Assembly (NCBI GenBank): GCA_043758125.1
Contig: JAYVOC010000094.1
Location: 1 to 14,555 of the forward strand
Source: JANXSD01 sp043758125
Lineage (GTDB): Bacteria > Bacteroidota > Bacteroidia > AKYH767-A > OLB10
Length of the DNA stretch: 14,555 nucleotides
Reading direction: 5' to 3'
Below, in pieces: positions 1 to 9,800 of this stretch (within the stretch, counting starts at the first letter, position 1; each line of letters starts with the position of its first letter). The notes below the pieces were generated by a model. It searched no databases, was not told where the DNA came from, and was given only the letters and a program-made list of their open reading frames with translations. Both the position numbers and the translations under genes were made by a program.

Positions 1-2639
1 CCCGTGCCAAAAGTATATGTTAAAGTAAATGGGCCTACTCCTGCAATTGATGGATTAAAACTATTCCCTACGATTCCAGGACCAGACCAAGTTCCTCCAG
101 CTGGAGTGTATCCCGTTAATAATTTTATTGGCGCATTTATACAAATATTAAATCCAGTTCCTGCATTTGCAATTTGTGGTGCAACAACTGTTGCAATAAT
201 TGAATCTTTATTTGCACATGTTGTAATGGGATCTGTATAGGAATAAATCAATGTGAAATTACCTATTGTAGAAGGTGTAAAAACACCTCCACTTGTAACA
301 CCATTTCCACTCCATGTTCCACCAGATGGTGAATATCCTATTAGTATTGTTGGTATTGGTTGATTACATACTGAAATATCATTTCCTGCATTTACAATTG
401 GCAAAGGATTTACAGTTACAATTGCTGTTGCATTATTTGTACAACTAAAACTATTAGTTACGGTAACAGTATAATTTGTAGTTATGATTGGAGAAACATT
501 AATTGTGTTAGCAACCGAACCGTTTGACCATAAATAAGAGGAAGCTACACTCGAAGTTAGTGTTGCCGTTTGTCCTACACAAATAGTTTGTGAATTTACA
601 TTTACAATTGGAAGTGGATTTACTGTTACTATAACACTATCAATGTCTGTACAGCCAGCAGCATCAGTTATAGTTAAGATGTAAATAGTACTTAAAACAG
701 GAGTTGCGGTTGGCGATGCAATATTTGCGGCGTTTAAACCAGTTGCTGGTGTCCACGAATAAGAATTACCTGGAGGCCCTCCATTTAATATTGTAGATTT
801 TCCTATACAAATCGATTTGTCTACTCCCGCATTTGCAATTGGTAAAGGTAAAATACTAAAACTAGTTGATGTAATAATTGAGCCACATTCATTTGTTACT
901 TTTAATGTGATTGTATGAAGACCTAAACTAGTAAATGAAACACTTGGATTAGAAATATTTGAAGTTGTAGGATTTCCTCCACTAAAAGTCCATAAATAAA
1001 TTAGTGTACTTGTACCACAATTTACTACTTGAGCAATTGGATTTACAGTAACTGGACCACACGAATTTGGAATTGCATTTAGCGTAACTATCGGAGGTTT
1101 TTTTACAATTACTACCTGGCTATAAGCAGAAGTTCCACAAATATTAGTTACTGTTAAACTTATTGTATAGGTTCCGGAACTATCGAAAGCAAATGATGGG
1201 TTGGTAGAATTTGCATTTGTTGCATTAGTAAATTTCCACCCTGAAACTGTTCCACAATTAGATGCGGTATATACAACTGTCCATAAATAATTTGCAGTAT
1301 CACAACTTAAAAGTGTATTCGAAGTGTTAGTTGCATTTACTGAAACTGGTATACAGCCAGTTGTTGGCTGTATTGTAAAGGATGCAATAGGTGGTGGAAC
1401 AACACATATTGTTTGTGTAATTGAGTCAACACCACAATGGTCACCAGTAATTAATTTAATAGTGTAGAGTCCTGGAATAGAAAAAGTAGGATTGATAATA
1501 TTAGAGCCTGCCAACCAAGATGCAACATCAGCAGGGTTATTAAAACCAAAAGTACTTCCTAATAATTGTCCTACTGGAAGTGTCCATCCTGCACTCGGAG
1601 TAATTGACCATACTACAGGGATGGGATTACAGTTTCCACTTTGAATATCGACACCACCAGTTGAGGTATTTGTAATTGTAGCTGGAGTATTCACACAAAT
1701 GGGATTTGGATTTGCCGTAAAAGTTGCTATCGGAGGGGTAGAAACATAAATAGGAACAACACTACTTGCTGCTGTTCCACATGGATTCGCAACCAAAATT
1801 GATGCAGAAAAAGCATTTGGGAAAGATGTAGAACCATTTGAACTTGTAATACCACAAGAAGGATTTGAAAATATATGCCAAAAAGATGTTGGTGGTGGAT
1901 GATTAAAAACTATGGGACTACTGCCATCATTTATAGTAATAGTATATATTGTACCTACTGGATTATTTTGAACGTTTGAAATTAAAAATTCCAGACTATC
2001 AGGTCCGCATACATCTGAATTTCCATTATTACCAAATACAATCGCAGGAATATTTCCTACAAAAACATTATATGATTTAGTTGTAATACATCCATTAGCT
2101 CCGGTAACTGTATAGCTTAATACGGTATTGCCAAGTAAGTAGGTGTGATTGGTAGTTAACCAATTGCTTGAAACATAATTTGGTGAACCATCTCCCCAAT
2201 TAATTAAATAGTTTGAATTGGTTAATGTTGTTGTCGAAGTATTTGTAAATGTGAAAAGCCCTGAACTCTGTCCGCAAATTTTAAAGGTTCCGCTATTATA
2301 TCCTGTTCCTCCTAAGGAAGCGTCTGGAGATGGTTTAACTATAATCTTTATCGAATCGGAAACAGGTGTAACGCCACAAAATCCATTTATTATATATGTA
2401 ATTGTATTTGATGGCGATACTGTTATATTAGCTGTGTTCGCATTGTAACCTATTGGATTACTTGTCCAGGAATTGTTGGTACTTCCACCGCTTGAAGTGA
2501 TATTTATTGTTTGTCCTTTGCAAATTACAATGGAATCACCTTGTGTAATGGTAACTGAACATGGTGGCAGGCTATAAGCATTAGCTTTTTCTAATGAAAA
2601 TAAAACTGAAAATATAAAAAACAAATAAAAAAGGCGCAT
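1..2639 (-). CDS. Giant exported PKD/Ig-like repeat surface protein, C-terminus beyond the window
   Basis: The frame is open without a stop from an ATG at 2639 to the window edge, giving 879 visible codons; the C-terminus is missing. Residues 1-21 form a Sec signal peptide (MRLFYLFFIFSVLFS, then an ANA cleavage site). PKD-like strands follow: a WGDGSPN motif near residue 145, and G-x-Y/H-T-I-x-L-x-V-T-N-x-C-G strands near 390, 490 and 575. From about residue 600 a ladder of 70-80-residue modules starts near 600, 678, 746 and 823. Their openings resemble NAGVDKSIC, and they are joined by linkers such as VNPLPIVN; the later two contain GGTWSG. Such proteins in Bacteroidota are usually long adhesins or gliding-associated surface proteins exported by the T9SS, with a type A or type B (CHU_C) sorting domain at the end. 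That domain is expected outside the window and is not seen here. No enzyme domain is visible. Confidence 0.88.
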   Translation of the reverse strand, partial: MRLFYLFFIFSVLFSLEKANAYSLPPCSVTITQGDSIVICKGQTINITSSGGSTNNSWTSNPIGYNANTANITVSPSNTITYIINGFCGVTPVSDSIKIIVKPSPDASLGGTGYNSGTFKICGQSSGLFTFTNTSTTTLTNSNYLINWGDGSPNYVSSNWLTTNHTYLLGNTVLSYTVTGANGCITTKSYNVFVGNIPAIVFGNNGNSDVCGPDSLEFLISNVQNNPVGTIYTITINDGSSPIVFNHPPPTSFWHIFSNPSCGITSSNGSTSFPNAFSASILVANPCGTAASSVVPIYVSTPPIATFTANPNPICVNTPATITNTSTGGVDIQSGNCNPIPVVWSITPSAGWTLPVGQLLGSTFGFNNPADVASWLAGSNIINPTFSIPGLYTIKLITGDHCGVDSITQTICVVPPPIASFTIQPTTGCIPVSVNATNTSNTLLSCDTANYLWTVVYTASNCGTVSGWKFTNATNANSTNPSFAFDSSGTYTISLTVTNICGTSAYSQVVIVKKPPIVTLNAIPNSCGPVTVNPIAQVVNCGTSTLIYLWTFSGGNPTTSNISNPSVSFTSLGLHTITLKVTNECGSIITSTSFSILPLPIANAGVDKSICIGKSTILNGGPPGNSYSWTPATGLNAANIASPTATPVLSTIYILTITDAAGCTDIDSVIVTVNPLPIVNVNSQTICVGQTATLTSSVASSYLWSNGSVANTINVSPIITTNYTVTVTNSFSCTNNATAIVTVNPLPIVNAGNDISVCNQPIPTILIGYSPSGGTWSGNGVTSGGVFTPSTIGNFTLIYSYTDPITTCANKDSIIATVVAPQIANAGTGFNICINAPIKLLTGYTPAGGTWSGPGIVGNSFNPSIAGVGPFTLTYTFGT

Positions 2640-2930
2640 ATTAAACATTTTTATAAAATTTCTAATAACAATACTTAGAAGGTCTGTAATTTATATTTAG
2701 TGATTATTGAATATATTTTTTCACTTCATGAATTCAAATTCTGTTTACACAATCTTCTTTACACTCTCTAAGGGCTTAAACAAATTAGCACTTCTGTACT
2801 TTGCGATTCAACAACTAAAGAATTGGTATTTTTTAAGGTAAAAGAATCCCCAAAAAATGGTAATACGAAAAAGCATAATAAATATGAAAAAAAGCGCATA
2901 AGTGAATACTGTTATAGGATCTTTGTTTTT

Positions 2931-2965
2931 CAAATATAGGTAATAAAGCATTAATATTTACAAAA
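2931..2965 (-). promoter_or_regulatory. Candidate Bacteroidota-type promoter for the giant surface protein
   Basis: Read on the minus strand, TATATTTG (2938-2931) fits the -7 consensus TAnnTTTG of the Bacteroidota primary sigma factor. TTTTG (2965-2961) lies 22 bases upstream, slightly longer than the usual spacing to the -33 TTTG box. Transcription would begin near 2926 and give a 5' leader of about 285 bases before the ATG at 2639. It is the only reasonably placed match found upstream of that gene, but in AT-rich DNA such a match can arise by chance. Confidence 0.3.
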
Positions 2966-3080
2966 TATCCAAATCTCTTTACAACTTTAATTAAAAAGAC
3001 GCTTTAAACATCTTACTATTCAATAGTCCAATAACTAGAAAAATAATAATAAAATTAAAATGTTTCAGTAAGGTTTAAGT

Positions 3081-3108
3081 AAAAAGGAGACAATAAGCCT
3101 CCTTTTTT
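3081..3108. terminator. Rho-independent terminator-like hairpin
   Basis: A perfect 9-bp stem, AAAAAGGAG (3081-3089) with CTCCTTTTT (3099-3107), encloses a 9-base loop. The T-run on the plus strand and the A-run on the left arm make it usable in both directions. No plus-strand gene was found before it. It most plausibly ends read-through from the minus-strand transcription unit that finishes at 3759, about 650 bases away, and insulates the surface-protein gene at 2639. Confidence 0.55.
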
Positions 3109-3451
3109 GATGTAATGCCTTGAAATACAATAAATTAATTGATTGAATTAATCTAATTATCAGTACTCGGGACGGGAGTGACCATTTTATGGTAAGTATC
3201 TAAAGAACAACATATTAACTACTTTCTGACGCAAAGGGGGTACGAATAAGCTTTAAGTTTCTACTAGTTGAAGACTTACCAGTATTACCCCTTAATATTG
3301 AATAATTCAAAGTTACACTTTTTGATTGGGTTATAACACGGTCAACTATTCATCAAATCAAGCTAAAGAAAAATAAAATTTCCTCCTTCTGACTACCTAA
3401 TCCAAAGATTATTGGACAAGATTTTAAGTGTTTTGTCGGTAGTTTTATGAA

Positions 3452-3667
3452 ATGGAAAATGGGTTTAAAATCAGATCTCTAACTAAAGGACAACTAGCCT
3501 CGCTCTATTTTCCTGATATCAAAAAAGAAAGTGCAAGTAACCAATTTCGAAATTGGATTAGGAAAAGCGAAACACTGAAATCGAAACTTGCTAATGCGGA
3601 TTGGAAGGATAGGCAGAAATTACTAACGCTGAAACAAGTTGGGATTCTTATTGAGTTTTTAGGATAG
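3452..3667 (+). CDS. DUF4248-like small protein
   Basis: This 71-residue basic protein has no signal peptide or membrane segment and is probably cytoplasmic. It resembles the DUF4248 family of Bacteroidota in length and in three blocks: a start like IRSLTKGQLASLYFPD (residues 8-22), a central FRNWI (32-36) and a C-terminal LTLKQVGILIEFLG (58-71), matching the family's pattern of LAxxYFP, a Trp-containing helix and a final QVxxIxEyLG. The family has no established function as far as I know. In other Bacteroidota these genes often sit near HU-like DNA-binding protein genes, but none is visible here; it stands alone between two minus-strand genes. The ATG at 3452 is chosen because a nearby ATG at 3447 reads only 11 codons to a stop. 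No clear ribosome binding site is seen, which is common in this phylum. Confidence 0.75.
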   Translation: MENGFKIRSLTKGQLASLYFPDIKKESASNQFRNWIRKSETLKSKLANADWKDRQKLLTLKQVGILIEFLG

Positions 3668-3758
3668 CCTTGAATGGAATATTAAAGGGTTTATTTTTTT
3701 CAGCTTAGCGCATGCGAGGGACTTCAGAATTGGACTAAAATTGTTCAGTGAATAAGTT

Positions 3759-5222
3759 TTATTCTTTCACGAACCTTTGTGTAACCCGTCCTGATTTTGC
3801 CGTAATACGAACTAAATAAATTCCCGTTGGAAAAGAGGATGTATCAATTGTAGGTTGAGAATTATTTTCGATTTTTTCTTCAAATAAAATTTCCCCAATA
3901 GGATTAATTATATCTAACTTATTTGCATTAGGAAGATTATATTTAATGATTATCATATCATGCGTTGGATTTGGATAGATATTAATATTAGAATTCAATG
4001 ATTTCAATTCATTAATTCCAACATTTGATTCAATTAACCGTATTATGGGTTTGACTTGTTGACCATTATAAGAAGCAAACTCCCCCATTACATAGTATCT
4101 ATGAATATCTGTCGGATCATTAACAATAGACAAAACTTCAGGCACTAAAGGAACTGGAGTATTCACTGAATCTATTCCGTATCCGTTAAAAGATATGGTG
4201 TCTAAATATCCATTTGCATTAATTTTTGCAATATGATTTCTCAGTTGATTTTGATAACTTGTAAAACCACCACCAATTAAATAGCCACCGTCAGACGTAG
4301 GACAGATCGTATTACATCCTCCAACTATATTAAATTGGTGTATCTGGTTAAAATTATTAAATGTTGTATCAAGATCTCCATTGGGCATCAAGCGAATTAA
4401 TCCCAAAGTATCAGTTGAGGAATTGATTTTAAAAGTACCTGAGATTATTATTTTTCCATCAGGTTGAATATAACCAGGGTTTGCATATTGATAAAAATTT
4501 GGATTAGTGATAAAAATACTATGAAAACTAGAATCAATATTACCGAGTGTATCAATCCGGCATAATAAACTATAATTCAGGTTGTCATAAAGCCTAAAAA
4601 AACCAGACAATAGAATTTTATTAGTATCATAATCAAGGATTTTATTAACGTAAGCATCCGAATTATGAATAAATGTTGTATCAATACTTCCATTTAGTAA
4701 TAGCCTTCTAAAATGATAGGGATATGAACTAGGTCCGTTAGTACCAATGAAAAAATAGTTGTAATGAACTTTTTCAGGAAGAAAAACAGTCAAAATATTG
4801 TTATGCATGTCATTCTGCAAATTTGCTACCCAAGATGAATCAATAAATGCCCCATTGCAATCCGCTTTATAAATAATCGCATAATCAATATAGTATATGT
4901 ATTCATTTAAATCTGTTTTGACAACTTTTTCTAAAGAATAGGAATATTGCAAAGGTGCATGGCTAAATGATGGATCAATTGAACCATCAAAATAAATTTT
5001 CATTAAATTCTCCTTATAAGGATAATTACCATCTTCAAAATCTCCAGAAATTAATAAGCCTGAGCTATTGGGGATTGCTCCAAATACTCCACTTTGATTT
5101 ATAGCAAAATCGTAAGGACAATTAAATGTTTGGTCTAAAGAATAACTTTGACTAAATGTTTGTAACGTCAGAAATGCGCTGCAAAATAAGATAGTTTTAA
5201 ATAATGTATATTTTGAAATCAT
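3759..5222 (-). CDS. Delta-60 repeat (DUF5122-type) beta-propeller protein with T9SS type A sorting domain
   Basis: The 487-residue protein starts at an ATG at 5222 and carries a signal peptide at about residues 1-24. Its body is a series of degenerate delta-60 repeats with the core N/DG-x-(I/L)D-x-x-F: DGSIDPSF (79-86), NGAFIDSSW (123-131), NGSIDTTF (177-184), LGNIDSSF (226-233), NGDLDTTF (281-288) and NGYLDT (337-342), spaced 44-56 residues apart. IQPDGKIIISG (252-262) fits the same family. LDQTF at 29-33 may be a first, partial unit. Residues 413-487 form a T9SS type A sorting domain, with INIYPNP at its start, a PTGIYLVRI strand and a basic end. This signals outer-membrane translocation followed by release or anchoring on the surface. 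No catalytic residues are evident. It is the last gene of the minus-strand cluster, set apart from the preceding gene by 66 bases and a strong hairpin. Confidence 0.9.
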   Translation of the reverse strand: MISKYTLFKTILFCSAFLTLQTFSQSYSLDQTFNCPYDFAINQSGVFGAIPNSSGLLISGDFEDGNYPYKENLMKIYFDGSIDPSFSHAPLQYSYSLEKVVKTDLNEYIYYIDYAIIYKADCNGAFIDSSWVANLQNDMHNNILTVFLPEKVHYNYFFIGTNGPSSYPYHFRRLLLNGSIDTTFIHNSDAYVNKILDYDTNKILLSGFFRLYDNLNYSLLCRIDTLGNIDSSFHSIFITNPNFYQYANPGYIQPDGKIIISGTFKINSSTDTLGLIRLMPNGDLDTTFNNFNQIHQFNIVGGCNTICPTSDGGYLIGGGFTSYQNQLRNHIAKINANGYLDTISFNGYGIDSVNTPVPLVPEVLSIVNDPTDIHRYYVMGEFASYNGQQVKPIIRLIESNVGINELKSLNSNINIYPNPTHDMIIIKYNLPNANKLDIINPIGEILFEEKIENNSQPTIDTSSFPTGIYLVRITAKSGRVTQRFVKE

Positions 5223-5237
5223 ATCTTTCTATTTCAT

Positions 5238-5274
5238 AATCAGCATCATGAAATCATGTATCATGATGCTGATT
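5238..5274. repeat. Perfect 14-bp inverted repeat between two cargo genes
   Basis: AATCAGCATCATGA (5238-5251) pairs perfectly with TCATGATGCTGATT (5261-5274) around a 9-base loop. It lies in the 66-base gap between the stop of the 521-aa gene and the ATG at 5222. Neither strand has a T-run after the stem, so it is not a standard terminator. An intercistronic mRNA-stability or processing hairpin, a partial terminator or a protein-binding palindrome are all possible. Confidence 0.8.
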
Positions 5275-5288
5275 TATTGCTGTTTCGG

Positions 5289-6854
5289 TTATCGCACAAC
5301 CGTTAGCTTAACGCTTTGAAGTATTTTACTTGAAGATTGGAGGTTCGCTAAATAGATTCCTGGTGTGAGCGAGGAAACATCGTAATTAATCTTTCCATTC
5401 GGTTTATAAATATTTGTTCTAAATATTTCTTTGCCTTTGATGTCGAAAATTATAAGGAATATATTTTTAAAATCAGTTAGAGCCTCATACGTAATTGATA
5501 AATAATTATTTACAGGATTAGGAAATAATTTAAATCTCACACTTTCTGTAATATGCTCTTGTAGTGATTGGATGGTGTCACAAATACTACCTTCTATCGG
5601 GCCTAAATTATAATTCGGAATATTAGGAAGTCCCAAATAGCATCTCCTGCCATTTAAAGAAACACTGAAGGGATTAAAAGAACATGCTAATCCAGTTGAA
5701 TCGGGCTCATTAATAACACTAATGTTCATATTAGTTGAACTATAATTATTATTGGGGAAGGAAAAGCCATCCGATGAAGCAATGTAGATTTTCCCATCTG
5801 GACCTAGTTGATGTTGTCCTAATACATGTGTTTGATTATTCGTATTAAATATAATTGATTTTGAAAGTAGAATATTTGGTGCTAATAAATCCATCTGAAA
5901 AAGTTCATATGATAAATTTGTAGACATACCGCCATGCCAGTTGGAAATGTAAATTTTCGTTCCATCGTTTGAAAATGAACATCCATAATATTGATTAAGT
6001 GGTGGTGATGGATTTGAAACTGCTAAATTCTGATAATTGCTTAATAAACCCAAACATCTGTCAAATTCGAATAAATCAATAATGTTTGAACCAACACACA
6101 AAAACTTCGAACCGTCTTCAGCGAATTGACTCTCGCCACTATAGCCATCGAATGGTGGTTGATGACTATAAACAGTTCCAATGGATTGCTTACTCGCAAC
6201 AGAAACCCCAGATGGTGATAAAAGAAAAATACAGAATGTGTCTATATCACTCGTGAAACTGAATTGATGAGAAACAATCCACCAATCACGTCCATTTGCG
6301 TGCTTAACTGCAGATAACTTTTCAGAAAAAATATTATTGGAAAGTAATATATTTTTTTGAATCACGATTCCATTTCCACCATTCATACTCATATCTATGA
6401 TAGAATAGTAAAGATTATTGCCATAGCCAGGAGTTGCAATTCTTGAAAATAAATAGTATTTATTGATATCACCAGGTAAAGGCAAAATTAATAATCCATT
6501 AGTTACAGTGCCATCTCCCAATATGCTGTCGCCATTCAGTATTACTTGATTGTTAACGTTTAAAATTTTTAAATAACCAACAGTAGCATTAGTATAACCA
6601 CCACAATAAAAAAGCAAATTTCCACTGTCATCAGATATACTTGCACTTGACTCAATCGTATTAAGATTACAGGATAAATTGTTAATAATTGATCCTGATT
6701 GAAAAGAAATATTTACTGAATCTCCGAAACACCAGGTATTTCCTTTGGATTGTGCGTTTAGTAAAAGAGGAAATGCAAAGACAATTAGAAAGCTAAAAGA
6801 GCACAATAATTGTCTTTGCAAATAATAAAATCTTGAAAAGAAATAATATAACAT
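5289..6854 (-). CDS. Secreted WD40-like beta-propeller protein with T9SS type A sorting domain
   Basis: The 521-residue protein begins at an ATG (6854) that overlaps the preceding gene's stop as TAATG, so translation is probably coupled. A long basic-hydrophobic signal peptide ends near residue 35 (LLLNAQS). The mature start (NTWCFGDSVNISFQSG) and the following block (ASISDDSGNLLFYCGG) match a propeller family common in Bacteroidota, whose members usually read W-x-F-G...LDF-x-SG, then ASISD...GNLLFYT-x-G. Other blade signatures include LPLPGDINKYYLFSR, FAEDGSKFLCVG, FSNDGTKIYISNW and LGPDGKIYIAS, typical of WD40-like or PD40-like blades. Residues 441-521 form the sorting domain, with FKLFPNPVNN at its start and LTPGIYLANL near the end. 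The mature region contains several Cys residues. It is probably a surface or released binding protein; its ligand is not deducible. Confidence 0.9.
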   Translation of the reverse strand: MLYYFFSRFYYLQRQLLCSFSFLIVFAFPLLLNAQSKGNTWCFGDSVNISFQSGSIINNLSCNLNTIESSASISDDSGNLLFYCGGYTNATVGYLKILNVNNQVILNGDSILGDGTVTNGLLILPLPGDINKYYLFSRIATPGYGNNLYYSIIDMSMNGGNGIVIQKNILLSNNIFSEKLSAVKHANGRDWWIVSHQFSFTSDIDTFCIFLLSPSGVSVASKQSIGTVYSHQPPFDGYSGESQFAEDGSKFLCVGSNIIDLFEFDRCLGLLSNYQNLAVSNPSPPLNQYYGCSFSNDGTKIYISNWHGGMSTNLSYELFQMDLLAPNILLSKSIIFNTNNQTHVLGQHQLGPDGKIYIASSDGFSFPNNNYSSTNMNISVINEPDSTGLACSFNPFSVSLNGRRCYLGLPNIPNYNLGPIEGSICDTIQSLQEHITESVRFKLFPNPVNNYLSITYEALTDFKNIFLIIFDIKGKEIFRTNIYKPNGKINYDVSSLTPGIYLANLQSSSKILQSVKLTVVR

Positions 6855-9800
6855 TATTTGATTATATTCAGTTTTCCCGTTTTTAATATTGAATTGTCAT
6901 TCATGATTTCGTAAAAATATATACCTGCGCTATACTGTTCAGTAGGAATTACTGAATGGTTGTTTTTGCTTTCTAGTATTTTGGTATAAACTTCTTTACC
7001 TGATGCACTAAAAAATTTAAATATAGTTTTAGAATCGCCGGAAGTTAAATAATCTAAGAATAACACGTTCTTTGCAGGATTAGGATAGAGAAGAAAATAT
7101 GAATTGTTAATCCCAATGTTCTCATTTGAGGCAAGTCTTAAATGTGCATTCGGATCACAATTATCATCAAAATATATTACATCATCATCAAATAAGGAAG
7201 TTAAAACACGGGCTTGATAAACTGATTGGCCAGCTTCAAATGGGCAAAAAGATGAGATATTGTACAACCAACTCTTCTGATCAGGAGTAAACTCAAAAAT
7301 ATTTCGAGCAATTGTAGATAAATAAATTTCATTGACGATTTTGGAATAGGTCTCCGTGTTCTTTATATCATTAACTGTGGAATTTTTAATTCTAGCACTG
7401 TCTACTACAACGCTATCCGGATAAATATTTAAAGTATCTTTAAAGGCACTAACTATAAAATTATTAACCTTTTTAAAATCTCCAATTGGCTCTGTCTCTA
7501 TAGAATTTTTAAAATTGTTTAACACTAAATTTGTACTTGAATTAAGAGAAGTATCATCCATAACTATTTGAAATAATTGCTTTTGTTTAATCCATTTTTC
7601 TTCATCTGAAATTACAGTATCTGAGGCCTGATTTACAATTGCATCTTCTGCATCCTTTGCAACTCTCCAACCTTTATGATCATTACATGCTGTTGCATTT
7701 GCAGAACCTAAAACATTTGACAATACGTCCAATGAAGTACCATCATTATTAAAGGTATTAATATTATATGGGAAACCAGAACTTTGGACATCAAAAAAAG
7801 TGTTAGAAGTCAGATTTGAAAAACCTGCAGAATATGTATCGTAAAGAATATTATTAATCCATTGATTATCTGAAACGTCATTTGTTAAGGAATTACCTTG
7901 TTCTCCAATATCACCTCCACTTTCCAAAATAAAGCCAATGTTATTTTCAGTCATGGTATTTAGTTTAACTTTTGTACCGATCATAGAACCTCTGCAAACT
8001 ATTCCCTTTTCTACACGGGCAATGTAGTTACTACATAAATTGGGGTTTTGACACAATTCCGCACAAATACCATCAAGTAATTTTGTTAGACGTGTACACG
8101 TAACTTTGTTTCCCTGTATGTCAGGCAAGCATGTATTTTGTGCATATATTCCATAACCTATTTGTGAATTTAAAGGAGGCTGAATAAAATTTATTGTATT
8201 GCCACCAACTAATGGTGTCGATTCATTCTGCAACCAAATGCCATATTTAGTATCAGTAATTGTGTTATAATTAATTTGACTCATATGATAGTCAGTACAA
8301 GAGTATTCCCTGTCATCAATAGCAATAGCATTATTATTTAATTCCAAAGTATTTTCAATTATTAGCAGTCTAGCGACTTTTGGATTATATAGTGTATAAA
8401 TACCAATTTTAAGATCGGGAGACTTGTGAATATAATTACCTTTTGCTTTGATGTTTTTACTGACATGAATTTCCCGATAACAATTCGTAATGTAAATTCC
8501 TCTGATTCTTATAGCAGATAGATCATTATCATAAATAAATGGCATGAAGTTATTTACCACATCTATTCCCCTTGATAAATTGGACAAATAATTCATTGAA
8601 TAGGCTGTACTATTCGCTCCCGATCTTGCTCCAACATTTATAATAAAATATCTCTGTGTAGAATTATATGCTGCAATACCACGAGAATAATTTGTTAGGC
8701 TATTTGAATTTATATTATTATTTATAATTGTAGCGGAAGTGCTTTCTATAAAAATTCCGATATTATTAAAGTTTGAAATTGTATTAGCATAGTTTGCTTG
8801 TTGATCATTTCCGATTGTAACATCACCAAAGTTATAAATTTCAATTCCGTTTGTGGACGCTGTTCCTGGTAGAAAGGGTTTTTGCAATCCACTTGAATTA
8901 TCCATTATAGTGGCATAAATAAAACCTGTATATGTGCTCGGTGATCCTTCTAAATGAATATGTACATTGTTTTGTGATAGGTGAGCATGGTCTATTTGTA
9001 TTAGACCACCATTTATAGTATAAGCACCGTAATATGCATCTTCAACAATTGCATTATTGTGAATAATTAAAGTTGCTGTTGCCCCATCAACATTTATTTT
9101 ATCCCACATTTCATTACAACCATTAAACAAATGTCCGTTAGATGAAATTTCAAGTACTCCCCCAGGAGCAATAGTTATTTTAATGCCCTTAGCAATGTCA
9201 ACAGAATTAGTTATAGTTAGGTGACCAGTAATAATTAAATCAGAATATAGTTTAGTTGGTGTTGTCCAATTAGCCGTTGAAACAGTTTGTGTGGCTCTTT
9301 GCAATGGAGATTCCCACAAACCTCTTCCAAAAGTTGCAATTCTTAATTTTTGAGTACAATAATTAATTTCAAGATCGGTTACGATACAAACCGGTAGATG
9401 GGTGTTGAAACATTCCCATTGAGACATTGTGTTATCCCTATAGTAAACTCCAATGTCAGTTGCTACATACAATCCATCATTGCTTCCTTTCTGATAAATA
9501 ATTTTATTAACAGGATATTGCGGCAAACCTTGAGTGTAATCAGTCCAAGTCAAGCCTCCATCTGTTGTCTTAACAACTTTGTAATCCCAAAAATTACCGA
9601 AGGTCAGCCAAACAGTGTTCTCATCCGTGGGTTTTATTATAATGTCAGTGCAAGATGAATAGCTGAAAGGGTTATTAGGTAAAATTACATTCGGAGTTAC
9701 ATCAGTCCACGTTGGAACGGTTGATTGCGCATTAACAGTTTTATGTAAAAAATTGGTTGGTGTATTTGTCCATCCGGGACCATTATTAGCCACATACATC

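Larger units (their letters stand above)
2640..3451. other. Gene-poor intergenic stretch of about 810 bases
   Basis: No reading frame here looks coding on either strand, and no tRNA-like or rRNA-like sequence was seen. The stretch holds the candidate promoter at 2931-2965, the terminator-like hairpin at 3081-3108 and a nested dyad just before the DUF4248-like gene (ACTACC 3392-3397 with GGTAGT 3438-3443, enclosing TCCAA 3401-3405 with TTGGA 3412-3416). The rest is AT-rich sequence without recognised structure. Confidence 0.6.

Noticed and set aside
4..240. Plus-strand open frame of 78 codons
   Set aside because: It lies antisense to the large surface-protein gene, whose frame is open for 879 codons with clear repeats and a signal peptide.
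2218..2448. Plus-strand open frame of 76 codons
   Set aside because: Antisense to the same minus-strand gene; no start context and no recognisable protein features.
3134..3152. ATTAATT/AATTAAT inverted repeat
   Set aside because: Seven AT-only base pairs in AT-rich DNA; expected by chance and without gene context.
3709..3716. CGCATGCG palindrome after the DUF4248-like gene
   Set aside because: Eight bases only, no second copy seen and no T-run; too little to call a site.
9398..9658. Plus-strand open frame of 86 codons
   Set aside because: Antisense inside the propeller-coding part of the 1634-aa gene, which is well supported.
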